A stretch of DNA of 64,000 nucleotides from Halopseudomonas sp002296055. Its GTDB lineage: Bacteria; Pseudomonadota; Gammaproteobacteria; Pseudomonadales; Pseudomonadaceae. Position 1 is the first letter of the stretch. Each line of letters opens with the position of its first letter. The stretch lies in NCBI RefSeq assembly GCF_050876985.1, contig NZ_JBPAPP010000001.1; one strand, 5' to 3'. Below are positions 17,620 through 25,747 of the stretch, one piece after another. The notes under the pieces were generated by a model. That model worked only from the letters and a program-made list of their open reading frames with translations. It ran no database searches and was not told the origin of the DNA. Both the position numbers and the translations under genes were made by a program.

Positions 17620-19602
17620 TCAGCTGTCGCCTTTCGCCATGTTTCGGCTATTCAGAAGGTCCCGTAGCTGTTGCTTCTCCTCGTTGCTGAGTGGTTCTTT
17701 GACCGATTTGTCGAGGAGCTGTTCGATGCGTCGCTCGGATTGACGAGCGGATAATCTGTTAATGGTGTCGAAAAACTGTTGTTCAAGGTTGGCGCTGGGA
17801 ATATTCAGCAGCCATTCCTGTTCAGCCAGGCGGTTCAGCTGCTCGCCGAGGGCGGTGCCATGCCAGCGCGCCAGCAGTTCAATTGTAGTCAGCCCTGGCT
17901 GTTTCTGCGCTGCCTCAATCAGTGCGACCAATAGTCGCGCTTCGTCTTCGTTCTCATCTGCCAGCTGATTAGCCTGCTGCACGTGCGCCGCCAGGTGCGG
18001 GTGATGTAGCAGCGTGCGCACTGCCTGCAGCAGCGGGCTGTCGACGGCGCGTCGTGGGCCCTTGTGGCCTTCCGGGCGGGCGTCGCGCGGGCGATCTTTG
18101 CGCCATTTCTGGCGGCCTTCACCCCAGTCCTTGTTCTTGCCTTTGCCCTGCTGTGGCGGTGGCGGGGCGTCCATGCCGTCGGGCAGGTAGTAGTCCTGCT
18201 CCGGAGCCTCGCGTTCGCTCCAGTCATCCCAGGCGCCTGCGGGCAGGTCGTCGTAGCTGGGCCCGTCCTGCACGCCGCTGGGTGGCTGCTCCGGCAGGCT
18301 GGAGGGCACCACCTCGTCCAGGTCGACCCCGGTCTGTTGCTGCAATGACTGGCGTAGCAGTCTGCGTAGCAGGCTGCCCGGCACCTGCTCGATCAGCGGC
18401 AGTGCCAGGGCGGCCATGTGGGCCTTGCCTTCCAGGCTGTCGGCGCCGGCTTCTTCGGCCAGGTGCCTGAACAGGTAGTCGGTCAGCGGCTGGGCGTCGC
18501 GGCTCATGCGGCGGCGGAAGGCGTCGGTGCCTTCCTCGCGGATCATGCTGTCCGGGTCCTGTCCGTCTGGCAGGAACAGGAAGCGCACGTGGCGGCCATC
18601 TTCCAGTACCGGCAAGGCGGCGTTCAGGGCGCGCCAGGCTGCCTGGCGGCCGGCGCGGTCGCCGTCGAAGCAGAACACCACGCTGTGAACCAGGCGAAAC
18701 AGTCGCTTGAGGTGGTCTTCACTGGTCGCTGTGCCGAGGGTAGCAACGGCGTTGGTCACGCCGTGCTGGGCCAGGGCAATGACGTCCATGTAGCCTTCGA
18801 CCACCAGAATGTCTTCTAGCTGGCGATTCTGCTGCTTGGCTTCAAACAGGCCATACAGTTCCTGGCCTTTGTGAAATACCGTGGTCTCGGGCGAGTTCAG
18901 GTATTTGGGCTTTTCGTCACCCAGCACCCGGCCGCCAAAGCCGATGACCCGGCCGCGACTGTCGCGGATCGGGAACATGATGCGGTCGCGAAAGCGGTCG
19001 TAGCGCTTGCCGCTGTCCGGGTTCTCGACCACCAGGCCGGCCTCGATCAGCGCCTTTTCCTCGCTGGTGTCGCGGGCCAGGTGGGACATCAGATTGTCCC
19101 AGCCAGGTGGTGCCAGGCCGAGGTCATACAGCTTGGCGATTTGACCGGACAGGCCGCGCCCCTTCAGGTAGCCCACCGCGCGCTGGCGCTGCGGATGCTG
19201 GCGCAACTGCTGGCGGTAGTAGGCCGCAGCCTGCTCAAGCAGGGCGTAGAGCGGGTTGTCCTTGCGCGGCGTGCGCGAGCTCTGCCGCTTGTCGCTGCGC
19301 TCCTCGTACTGCACTTCTACGCCGGCCTGGCGCGCGAGTTCTTCTACCGCCTGGGGGAATTCCAGGCGATCGAAGTCCATCACGAAGCCGAGCGCGTTGC
19401 CGCCGGCCCCGCAGCCAAAGCAGTAGTAGAACTGTTTGTCCGGGCTGACGCTGAACGATGGCGACTTTTCGTTATGGAACGGGCACAGAGCTGAGTAGTT
19501 TTTGCCGGTCTTTTTAAGCTTCAGGCGCGAGCCGACCGTCTCGACAATGTCGGTACGGGCGAGCAAGTCGTCAATGAAGCCTTGCGGGATAAGTCCGGCC
19601 AT
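17620..19602 (-). CDS. dnaG: DNA primase
   Basis: A 660-residue primase that lays RNA primers at the replication fork. The N-terminal zinc-binding domain has CPFHNEKSPSFSVSP followed by YYCFGCGAGG (about residues 40-65). The Toprim core follows with VVEGYMDVIAL (catalytic Glu, about residue 265) and FCFDGDRAGRQAAWRAL (metal-binding DGD). The C-terminal third is a charged linker plus the DnaB-interaction domain. It lies between rpsU and rpoD as in other proteobacteria. Start at 19602 (MAGLIPQGFIDDLLART) matches the family N-terminus. Confidence 0.98.
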   Translation of the reverse strand: MAGLIPQGFIDDLLARTDIVETVGSRLKLKKTGKNYSALCPFHNEKSPSFSVSPDKQFYYCFGCGAGGNALGFVMDFDRLEFPQAVEELARQAGVEVQYEERSDKRQSSRTPRKDNPLYALLEQAAAYYRQQLRQHPQRQRAVGYLKGRGLSGQIAKLYDLGLAPPGWDNLMSHLARDTSEEKALIEAGLVVENPDSGKRYDRFRDRIMFPIRDSRGRVIGFGGRVLGDEKPKYLNSPETTVFHKGQELYGLFEAKQQNRQLEDILVVEGYMDVIALAQHGVTNAVATLGTATSEDHLKRLFRLVHSVVFCFDGDRAGRQAAWRALNAALPVLEDGRHVRFLFLPDGQDPDSMIREEGTDAFRRRMSRDAQPLTDYLFRHLAEEAGADSLEGKAHMAALALPLIEQVPGSLLRRLLRQSLQQQTGVDLDEVVPSSLPEQPPSGVQDGPSYDDLPAGAWDDWSEREAPEQDYYLPDGMDAPPPPQQGKGKNKDWGEGRQKWRKDRPRDARPEGHKGPRRAVDSPLLQAVRTLLHHPHLAAHVQQANQLADENEDEARLLVALIEAAQKQPGLTTIELLARWHGTALGEQLNRLAEQEWLLNIPSANLEQQFFDTINRLSARQSERRIEQLLDKSVKEPLSNEEKQQLRDLLNSRNMAKGDS

Positions 19603-19759
19603 CTACCTGTCTGTCCTGTGCGGCAGCGCGGTCTGGTAGGCGCGCGACGCTCAAGTGGACCATAAACGCAAAAATCCAGCCAGTTCCTTACGGAAGGCCG
19701 GACAGATGCGTGTTCCAGTCGAAAATCAGTCTGCCCGAAGGGCCTTGTCGGCTATCGGT

Positions 19760-19777
19760 GGGCCTGCGATCAGGCCC
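19760..19777. terminator. Hairpin between rpsU and dnaG
   Basis: GGGCCTG-CGAT-CAGGCCC, a 7-bp GC-rich stem with a 4-nt loop just downstream of the rpsU stop. No U-run follows on the minus strand. In enterobacteria a partial terminator in the same spot lowers dnaG relative to rpsU; this hairpin may do likewise, or be an mRNA processing site. Function inferred from position. Confidence 0.4.
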
Positions 19778-19798
19778 GGCAGAACTGAGGAATGGAAC

Positions 19799-20014
19799 TC
19801 AGTACAGACGCTCGCGGCGACGTTGCTCGCGCTGGATCTTCTTGGCGTGACGCTTAACAGCGGCAGCAGCCTTGCGCTTGCGCTCGGTAGTGGGCTTCTC
19901 ATAAAACTCACGACGGCGTACTTCAGCCAGAACACCGGCTTTTTCGCAGGAGCGCTTGAAACGACGCAGAGCCACGTCGAAGGGTTCGTTCTCTTTAACT
20001 TTGACGGCAGGCAT
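19799..20014 (-). CDS. rpsU: 30S ribosomal protein S21
   Basis: The complete 71-residue S21, beginning MPAVKVKENEPFDVALRRFK and ending in the basic tail QREQRRRERLY. It is highly basic, as expected for this small-subunit protein, which helps 16S rRNA pair with mRNA at initiation. First gene of the rpsU-dnaG-rpoD operon; AGAAAGG precedes the start. Divergent from tsaD, as in other pseudomonads. Confidence 0.98.
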   Translation of the reverse strand: MPAVKVKENEPFDVALRRFKRSCEKAGVLAEVRRREFYEKPTTERKRKAAAAVKRHAKKIQREQRRRERLY

Positions 20015-20090
20015 GTCGTACCTTTCTCAAACGTTGGTAATCATTGCCCCAGGCAGTAGGCCTGCGGCGATTGCATTTCAAGGGACGCGG

Positions 20091-20119
20091 ATGTTACCGC
20101 CTAAATTGGATAAATGCAA
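20091..20119 (-). promoter_or_regulatory. Candidate sigma-70 promoter for rpsU operon
   Basis: On the minus strand, TTGCAT (20119-20114) is followed at 17 bp by TAACAT (20096-20091), about 80 bp upstream of rpsU. Both hexamers match the consensus at four of six positions with ideal spacing. No experimental support. Confidence 0.4.
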
Positions 20120-20221
20120 AGCCTATGGCGACCATAAAGGCAAAAAACTGGCCTGCGGCGGCCGGGCTGATTATGATGCGCGGCTTATGGCATAGATGTG
20201 AAGTGAGGCACAGGTTAAATC

Positions 20222-21259
20222 ATGCGCGTCTTGGGTATTGAAACCTCCTGCGATGAAACCGGTATCGCGCTGTACGACAGCGAGCGTGGCCTGCTGGCCG
20301 ATGCGTTGTTCAGTCAGATCGATCTGCACCGGGTATACGGCGGCGTCGTGCCCGAACTGGCCTCGCGTGACCACGTTAAGCGCCTTGTACCCTTGATGCG
20401 AGAGGTCTTCGCCAAGGCCGGTCTGCAGCCGGGCGAGGTGGATGCGGTGGCCTATACCGCAGGCCCGGGCCTGGTGGGTGCGCTGCTGGTGGGCGGCGCC
20501 TGTGCCCGTGCGCTGGCCTTTGCCTGGGGCGTGCCGGCGCTGGGCGTGCATCACATGGAAGGCCACTTGCTGGCGCCGATGCTGGAAGAGACGCCGCCTG
20601 CCTTTCCCTTTGTCGCTTTGCTGGTGTCCGGTGGGCATACCCAACTGGTGCGCGTAGATGGTATTGGCGAGTACGAGCTGCTGGGCGAGTCGCTGGACGA
20701 CGCCGCCGGCGAGGCCTTCGACAAGACCGCCAAGTTGATGGGGCTGCCGTATCCGGGCGGCCCGGAGATCGCCAAGCTGGCCGAGCAGGGCCGCCCAGGC
20801 ACGTTTGTGTTTCCGCGCCCGATGACCGACCGCCCTGGCCTGACCTTCAGTTTCAGTGGGCTGAAAACTGCCGTGCTGACCGCCTGGCAGGCCTGCGCCG
20901 AGCAGGGCGAGCCGGATGCGCAAACGCTGGCCGATATCGCGCTGGGGTTTGAAACCGCTGTGGTGGAAACACTCACCATCAAATGCCGCCGCGCGCTCAA
21001 GCAGACCGGCCTGAAGCGACTGGTGATTGCTGGCGGCGTGAGTGCGAATCGCCGTTTGCGGCAGCAGCTGGAAAGCATGACCGCCGAGCTGAATGGCAAT
21101 GTGTTTTACGCGCGCCCGGCCTACTGCACCGACAACGGCGCAATGATCGCCTACGCCGGTTGCCAGCGACTGCTGGCCGGCCAGCAGGACGAAGGCGGGA
21201 TCGAAACCCGGGCCCGCTGGCCCATGGAGCAATTGCCGCCGATTGCGGTCAAGGCCTGA
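20222..21259 (+). CDS. tsaD: tRNA N6-threonylcarbamoyladenosine synthase subunit TsaD
   Basis: The 345-residue Kae1/Qri7/TsaD ATPase-fold protein transfers threonylcarbamoyl to A37 of ANN-decoding tRNAs, working with TsaB and TsaE. It begins MRVLGIETSCDETG and carries the metal-binding HHMEGH motif (about residue 110), a nucleotide-binding LLVSGGHTQL and late IAGGVSANRRLR and YCTDNGAMIAYAG. Formerly annotated gcp. The start is divergent from rpsU across 207 bp; the 3' end overlaps convergent plsY by 11 bp. Confidence 0.97.
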   Translation: MRVLGIETSCDETGIALYDSERGLLADALFSQIDLHRVYGGVVPELASRDHVKRLVPLMREVFAKAGLQPGEVDAVAYTAGPGLVGALLVGGACARALAFAWGVPALGVHHMEGHLLAPMLEETPPAFPFVALLVSGGHTQLVRVDGIGEYELLGESLDDAAGEAFDKTAKLMGLPYPGGPEIAKLAEQGRPGTFVFPRPMTDRPGLTFSFSGLKTAVLTAWQACAEQGEPDAQTLADIALGFETAVVETLTIKCRRALKQTGLKRLVIAGGVSANRRLRQQLESMTAELNGNVFYARPAYCTDNGAMIAYAGCQRLLAGQQDEGGIETRARWPMEQLPPIAVKA

Positions 21260-21833
21260 AGCGGTTTTCTACGCCGGCCAGCAGGCGGCCGATATTGAGG
21301 CGATGGCGCAGCAGGATCAGCAGCACCATCAGGGTCACCGGAATGAGCAGGCTGGGTGCCAGCCACGCCAGTGCCGGAGGCAATGACAGCGCCGCCAGCA
21401 GTGACGCCAGCGAGGCGATGCGCTGCCAGTAGAAGGTGGTCAGCCAGAGCATGGCCGCGATCAGCGCGGCCGGCCAGCAGAGCACCAGCATGACGCCGGC
21501 GGCGGTGGCGACGCCCTTGCCACCCTGCAGGCGATGGAAGATGGGCAGGATATGGCCGCCAACAGCGGCCAGGCCGACCCAGCCCTGTTGCAGGCTGGAC
21601 AACTCGGCGTAACGGGCGAGAGCGACGGCGAGCGCGCCTTTGCCGAGGTCGCCAGCCAGGGTGGCCAGGGCCAGGGAGCGGTTGCCAAGGCGCAGCATGT
21701 TGCTGGCGCCGGGGTTACCCGAGCCGAGCTTGCGCGGGTCGGGCAGGTGGCGCACACGGCTGATCAGCACGGCGAAGGACACCGAGCCGAGCAGGTAGGC
21801 GATGATCAGCCAGAACGCGAAGTGGGTATGCAT
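21249..21833 (-). CDS. plsY: Acyl phosphate:glycerol-3-phosphate acyltransferase
   Basis: A 194-residue polytopic membrane enzyme making lysophosphatidic acid from acyl-phosphate, the first step of phospholipid synthesis with PlsX. It has five hydrophobic segments and three cytoplasmic conserved loops: GSGNPGASNMLR (about residue 37), GHILPIFHRLQGGKGVAT (about residue 92) and RHRLNIGRLLAG near the C-terminus. I chose ATG 21833 (MHTHFAFWLIIAYLLGS), preceded by GGGG, since an upstream in-frame ATG would add non-conserved residues and collide with folB. Divergent from folB. Confidence 0.95.
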   Translation of the reverse strand: MHTHFAFWLIIAYLLGSVSFAVLISRVRHLPDPRKLGSGNPGASNMLRLGNRSLALATLAGDLGKGALAVALARYAELSSLQQGWVGLAAVGGHILPIFHRLQGGKGVATAAGVMLVLCWPAALIAAMLWLTTFYWQRIASLASLLAALSLPPALAWLAPSLLIPVTLMVLLILLRHRLNIGRLLAGVENRFRP

Positions 21834-21886
21834 GCAGCTGCCCCGGGCAAAATGACGTTTGATTGTAGTCGACACGGGAGCGTGCT

Positions 21887-22249
21887 GTGGATCAGGTTTT
21901 TATCAGAGGGCTGGCGGTGGACACGGTGATCGGTGTCTACGACTGGGAGCGCACCATCACCCAGCGGCTGGTCTTCGATCTTGAGATGGGCTGGGACATT
22001 CGCCCGGCGGCTGCTGAGGATGAATTGGCCCATACGCTCAACTACGCTGCTATCAGCGAGCGGCTGCAGGCGTTTGTCGAACAGAGCCGCTATCTGCTGG
22101 TGGAGACCCTGGCTGAAGAGCTGGCAGCGCTGTTGATGAGCGAATTCGGCATTCCCTGGCTGCGCCTGCAGGTAACCAAACCGGGCGCCGTGCCGGCAGC
22201 AGCGGGCGGAGTTGGCGTGATTATTGAGCGGGGAGTCAAAACGGCGTGA
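21887..22249 (+). CDS. folB: Dihydroneopterin aldolase
   Basis: A 120-residue FolB converting 7,8-dihydroneopterin to 6-hydroxymethyl-dihydropterin and glycolaldehyde. The N-terminus DQVFIRGLAVDTVIGVYDWER and the segment LVETLAEELA with the late VTKPGAVPAA are family hallmarks. The start is GTG 21887 with GGGAG 6 bp upstream. Its stop overlaps the folK start (GTGA), so FolB and FolK, consecutive enzymes, are translationally coupled. Confidence 0.95.
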   Translation: MDQVFIRGLAVDTVIGVYDWERTITQRLVFDLEMGWDIRPAAAEDELAHTLNYAAISERLQAFVEQSRYLLVETLAEELAALLMSEFGIPWLRLQVTKPGAVPAAAGGVGVIIERGVKTA

Positions 22250-22788
22250 CCAGGGTTTATCTTGGCATCGGCACCAATACCGGGCGTGAGTATCACCTGC
22301 TGCGCGGCCTGGATGCACTGAGCGAGCTGTGCGGTGAGCTGCAGCTGTCGCCGTTGTTCGAGAGTGATGCTGTCGGTGTGCTGGGCAAGCGTTTCTACAA
22401 CATGGTAGTCGGGCTTGAAACGCATCTGAATCTGGCGGACCTGAATGCCGCCCTCAAGGCGATTGAAGCCGCGTGCGGTCGCCGTGAGTCACCGCTGCCG
22501 GGGCGTATCACCCTGGATATCGACGTGTTGTGTTTTGGCGATCTGAGCGGCGTCCATGACGGCATCGTGCTGCCGCGCCCGGAGGTCACCCGTAACGCCT
22601 TTGTACTCTGGCCGCTGGCCCTGCTGGCGCCGCAGCAGCGTTTGCCTGGTGCTGAGCAGACCTTTGCGCAGCTGTGGGCGGGCTGGCAGGGCAGCCAGTC
22701 ACTGTGGCCGGTGGCGTTTAGCTGGCGTGATCGTGAGCTGACGCCTGCTCACCTGCTGGCGGGCTATCAGCCGCGCGAGGCTTTGTAG
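22246..22788 (+). CDS. folK: 2-amino-4-hydroxy-6-hydroxymethyldihydropteridine pyrophosphokinase
   Basis: A 180-residue HPPK, transferring pyrophosphate from ATP to the pterin made by FolB. It begins with GTG (TRVYLGIGTNTG) and has the signature RITLDIDVLCFGD (metal-binding DID), LPRPEVTRNAFVLWPLA and the substrate loop region ESDAVGV. The upstream coupling with folB is a 4-bp GTGA overlap. The last 22 bp overlap convergent cca. Confidence 0.95.
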   Translation: MTRVYLGIGTNTGREYHLLRGLDALSELCGELQLSPLFESDAVGVLGKRFYNMVVGLETHLNLADLNAALKAIEAACGRRESPLPGRITLDIDVLCFGDLSGVHDGIVLPRPEVTRNAFVLWPLALLAPQQRLPGAEQTFAQLWAGWQGSQSLWPVAFSWRDRELTPAHLLAGYQPREAL

Positions 22789-24005
22789 TCGCTTAGTGCT
22801 TCCAGCCGTGCCTGCTCCAGCGCACGGCCGATGTCTGCGCCCTGCAGCCCCTTTTCCAGCAATGGTTGAATGTCCACGCCGCGTGCGGCCTCTGCTGCGC
22901 CGCGCAGGTAGTCCGCCTGCGGGTAGGGGCGCGTCTCAAACCCGGTGCGACCCTGCGCATCGGCAATGCACACCGCCAGAAACTGCTCGAAGCGCTCGCC
23001 GCGACGGTAAATATCCAGCGCCTTGAACAGTTTGAGCAGCGTTTGCGGGCGCAGCTCAAGCGCGCGGTGGCAGTGGGTGTGGTACTCGCAGGCCAGAAAC
23101 GCCAGTTCCTGGCATTCGCGCGGTGCCTTGCAGCGCTTGTTGACCGCTTTTACTGCCTTCAGCCCGCTGGTCTCGTGGCCGTGGTGCTTGGGCCAGTGCG
23201 CTGGTGGTGTCAGCCCTTTGCCCAGATCGTGCAGCAGGCAGGCCCAGCGGGCGGGCAGTGGTAATTGATCGCGGGCGGCGATTTGCAGTACCTGCAGCAC
23301 GTGCACACCGGTATCAATCTCCGGGTGATGGGCTTCGGGTTGCGGCACGCCGAACAGCGCGTCGACCTCCGGCAGCAGCTCGGCCAGCGCGCCGCAGTCG
23401 CGCAGTACCTGGATGAATACCTCCGGGTTCGGCTCCATCAGGGCACGGCTGATTTCCATCCAGCTGCGTTCTGCCGTCAGCGTCTTCAACTCGCCCGACT
23501 CGCTCAGCTGGCGCATCAGAGCCATGGTGTCATCGGCCACCCGAAAGCCCAGACGGGCGTAACGTGCGGCAAAGCGGGCGACGCGCAGTACGCGCAGCGG
23601 GTCCTCGGCAAAGGCGGGTGAGACGTGGCGCAACAGCTTGTTGTCGAGGTCTTGCTGACCGCCGTAGGGGTCGATGATCTGGCCGTCTTCGGCCTGCGCC
23701 ATGGCGTTGACCGTCAGGTCGCGGCGGATCAGGTCTTCTTCCAGTGTTACGTCGGGACTGGTGTGAAACACAAAGCCGCCGTAGCCGACACCGCTCTTGC
23801 GTTCGGTGCGTGCCAGGGCATATTCCTCGCCCGAGGTCGGGTGTAGAAACACCGGAAAATCCTGCCCCACCGGCCGAAACCCATCGCGCTGCAGCTGCTC
23901 CGGCGTCGCGCCAACCACCACCCAGTCGCGGTCTGTCACAGGCAGACCCAACAATCGATCACGGACGGCGCCGCCGACCAGGTAGGTGGAGTAGCTCGCA
24001 GGCAT
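22767..24005 (-). CDS. cca: CCA-adding enzyme (multifunctional, with HD domain)
   Basis: A 412-residue class II tRNA nucleotidyltransferase that adds or repairs the 3' CCA. The head domain has YLVGGAVRDRLLGLPVTDRDWV (nucleotide binding and catalytic carboxylates), then DLTVNAMA and the ATP/CTP-selecting region EDPLRVLRVARFAARY. The C-terminal third carries an HD phosphohydrolase domain (CLLHDLGKGLTP), as in E. coli Cca, giving phosphatase and 2',3'-cyclic phosphodiesterase activity. Repeat element A begins 30 bp upstream of its start, so the promoter must read through or lie within that element. Confidence 0.96.
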   Translation of the reverse strand: MPASYSTYLVGGAVRDRLLGLPVTDRDWVVVGATPEQLQRDGFRPVGQDFPVFLHPTSGEEYALARTERKSGVGYGGFVFHTSPDVTLEEDLIRRDLTVNAMAQAEDGQIIDPYGGQQDLDNKLLRHVSPAFAEDPLRVLRVARFAARYARLGFRVADDTMALMRQLSESGELKTLTAERSWMEISRALMEPNPEVFIQVLRDCGALAELLPEVDALFGVPQPEAHHPEIDTGVHVLQVLQIAARDQLPLPARWACLLHDLGKGLTPPAHWPKHHGHETSGLKAVKAVNKRCKAPRECQELAFLACEYHTHCHRALELRPQTLLKLFKALDIYRRGERFEQFLAVCIADAQGRTGFETRPYPQADYLRGAAEAARGVDIQPLLEKGLQGADIGRALEQARLEALSDYKASRG

Positions 24006-24034
24006 TGACAGGGTCTCGGGGTTTAGGAGGGGTT

Positions 24035-24195
24035 AAGCTTCAAGCTTCAAGCTGCAAGCTGCAAGCAAAACCCGCGCGGTGTTGAGTCGCGCGGGTTTTC
24101 TTTTGGCTGCGCATCGCAGCAGAATCTTGAGAAACACTTGACGGCCTAGCGGCTGAACTCCCCCTGATCGGGCTTGCGGCTTGCGGCTTGCGGCT
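24035..24195. repeat. Repeat element A (AAGCT/CAAGC units, inverted arms)
   Basis: The left arm at 24035-24066 is a run of units like AAGCTTCAAGC and TGCAAGC; the right arm at 24171-24195 is GCTTGCGGCTTGCGG-type in the opposite orientation. Between them is a terminator hairpin AAAACCCGCGCG / CGCGCGGGTTTT (24067-24078 and 24088-24099) followed by a T-rich tail. The right arm contains the spoVR stop codon. The core after the hairpin (GGGTTTTCTTTTGGCTG) is shared with element B at 47.7 kb. It separates cca from spoVR, both on the minus strand. Confidence 0.8.
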
Positions 24196-25747
24196 ATATC
24201 GGCGGTATATTCAGATCAAACTTGGGTATCCGTTCTTCTTCGGGCTCGGGGCGGGGTGGGATGTGGGCTTCGCTGACCACGCGGTTGCCGTCCAGGCTTT
24301 GCAGGTGCACGTCAAAGCCCCACAGACGATGCAGGTGGCGGAGCATTTCTTCGGTTGAATCACCGAGCGGTTTGCCCTGATGGCGCTGGTGGCGCAGGGT
24401 GATGGAGCGGTCGCCGCGCCGGTCCACCGACCAGACCTGGATGTTCGGCTCGCGGTTACCAAGGTTGTACTGCGCCGCCAGTAACTCGCGTACGGCGCGA
24501 TAACCGCTGTCATCGTGAATGGCGGCGACCTCCAGGTGGTCGTCGGCTTCGTCGTCGACGATGGCAAACAGCTTGAAGTCGCGAATCACCTTGGGCGACA
24601 GGTATTGCAGGATGAAGCTTTCGTCCTTGAAGGTGCGCATGGCGAACTTGAGGGTTTCCAGCCAGTCGCTGCCGGCAATGTCGGGGAACCAGCGGCGATC
24701 TTCCTCGGTTGGGCTTTCGCAGATACGGCGAATGTCCTGCATCATGGCAAAGCCCAGCGCGTAGGGGTTGATGCCGCTGTACCAGTTGCTGTCGAACGGC
24801 GGCTGGTAGACCACGCTGGTGTGCGACTGCAGAAACTCCATCATGAAGCCGTCGGTCACCTTGCCCTCGTCGTACAGGTGATTGAGCAGGGTGTAGTGCC
24901 AGAACGTCGCCCAGCCCTCGTTCATCACCTGGGTCTGGCGCTGCGGATAAAAGTACTGGGCGATCTTGCGCACGATACGCACTACTTCGCGCTGCCAGGG
25001 CTCGAGCAGCGGCGCGTTCTTCTCGATGAAGTACAGCAGGTTCTCCTGCGGTTCGCTGGGGTAGCGCGCGGCGTCTTCGGCTTCTGCGTGGTGGTGCGGG
25101 TTAACCGGGATGGTGCGCCACAGCTCGTTCACCTGCCGCTGCAGGTGCTCCTCGCGCTCGCGCTGGCGTTGACGTTCCTCGGCGGCGGAGATGGGGTAGG
25201 GGCGTTTGTAGCGGTCTACACCGTAGTTCATCAGGGCGTGGCAGGAGTCGAGCAGGTCTTCGACGGCGTCGATGCCGTAGCGCTCCTCGCACTCGGTGAT
25301 GTACTGCTTGGCAAACACCAGGTAGTCGATAATGGCGCTGGCGTCGGTCCAGCTGCGGAACAGGTAGTTGCCCTTGAAAAAGGAGTTGTGCCCGTAGCTG
25401 GCGTGGGCGATCACCAGTGCCTGCATGCACATGGTGTTCTCTTCCATCAGGTAGGCGATGCAGGGGTCGGAGTTGATGACAATCTCGTAGGCCAGCCCCA
25501 TGTGACCGCGACGGTAGCCCTTTTCGGTGGCGAGAAAGTGTTTGCCGTAGGACCAGTGGTGATAGCCCAGCGGCATGCCGACCGAGGCGTAGGCGTCCAT
25601 CATCTGCTCGGCGGTGATTACCTCGATCTGGTTGGGGTAGGTGTCCAGCCCGTAGATGTCATGGGCGATACGGCCGATCTCCTGGTCGTACTCGCGGATC
25701 AGCTCGAAGGTCCACTCCGAGCCGGTAGAAATGGGCGTGCGGCTCAT
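24194..25747 (-). CDS. SpoVR family protein (YcgB)
   Basis: A 517-residue SpoVR/YcgB-family protein of unknown biochemical activity. The central part has NEGWATFWHYTLLNHLYDEG and the conserved GINPYALGFAMMQDI, with several His/Glu residues that could bind metal. Last of the prkA-yeaH-spoVR set, a widely conserved stress and stationary-phase cluster, with a 4-bp overlap with yeaH. The stop codon falls within repeat element A, whose arm follows it directly. Start at 25747 (MSRTPISTGSEWTFELI). Confidence 0.9.
   Translation of the reverse strand: MSRTPISTGSEWTFELIREYDQEIGRIAHDIYGLDTYPNQIEVITAEQMMDAYASVGMPLGYHHWSYGKHFLATEKGYRRGHMGLAYEIVINSDPCIAYLMEENTMCMQALVIAHASYGHNSFFKGNYLFRSWTDASAIIDYLVFAKQYITECEERYGIDAVEDLLDSCHALMNYGVDRYKRPYPISAAEERQRQREREEHLQRQVNELWRTIPVNPHHHAEAEDAARYPSEPQENLLYFIEKNAPLLEPWQREVVRIVRKIAQYFYPQRQTQVMNEGWATFWHYTLLNHLYDEGKVTDGFMMEFLQSHTSVVYQPPFDSNWYSGINPYALGFAMMQDIRRICESPTEEDRRWFPDIAGSDWLETLKFAMRTFKDESFILQYLSPKVIRDFKLFAIVDDEADDHLEVAAIHDDSGYRAVRELLAAQYNLGNREPNIQVWSVDRRGDRSITLRHQRHQGKPLGDSTEEMLRHLHRLWGFDVHLQSLDGNRVVSEAHIPPRPEPEEERIPKFDLNIPPI

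Noticed and set aside
24035..24195. CRISPR array at the clustered AAGCT/CAAGC units
   Set aside because: Units are 6-11 bp, contiguous without spacers, and arranged as facing arms; not a CRISPR.
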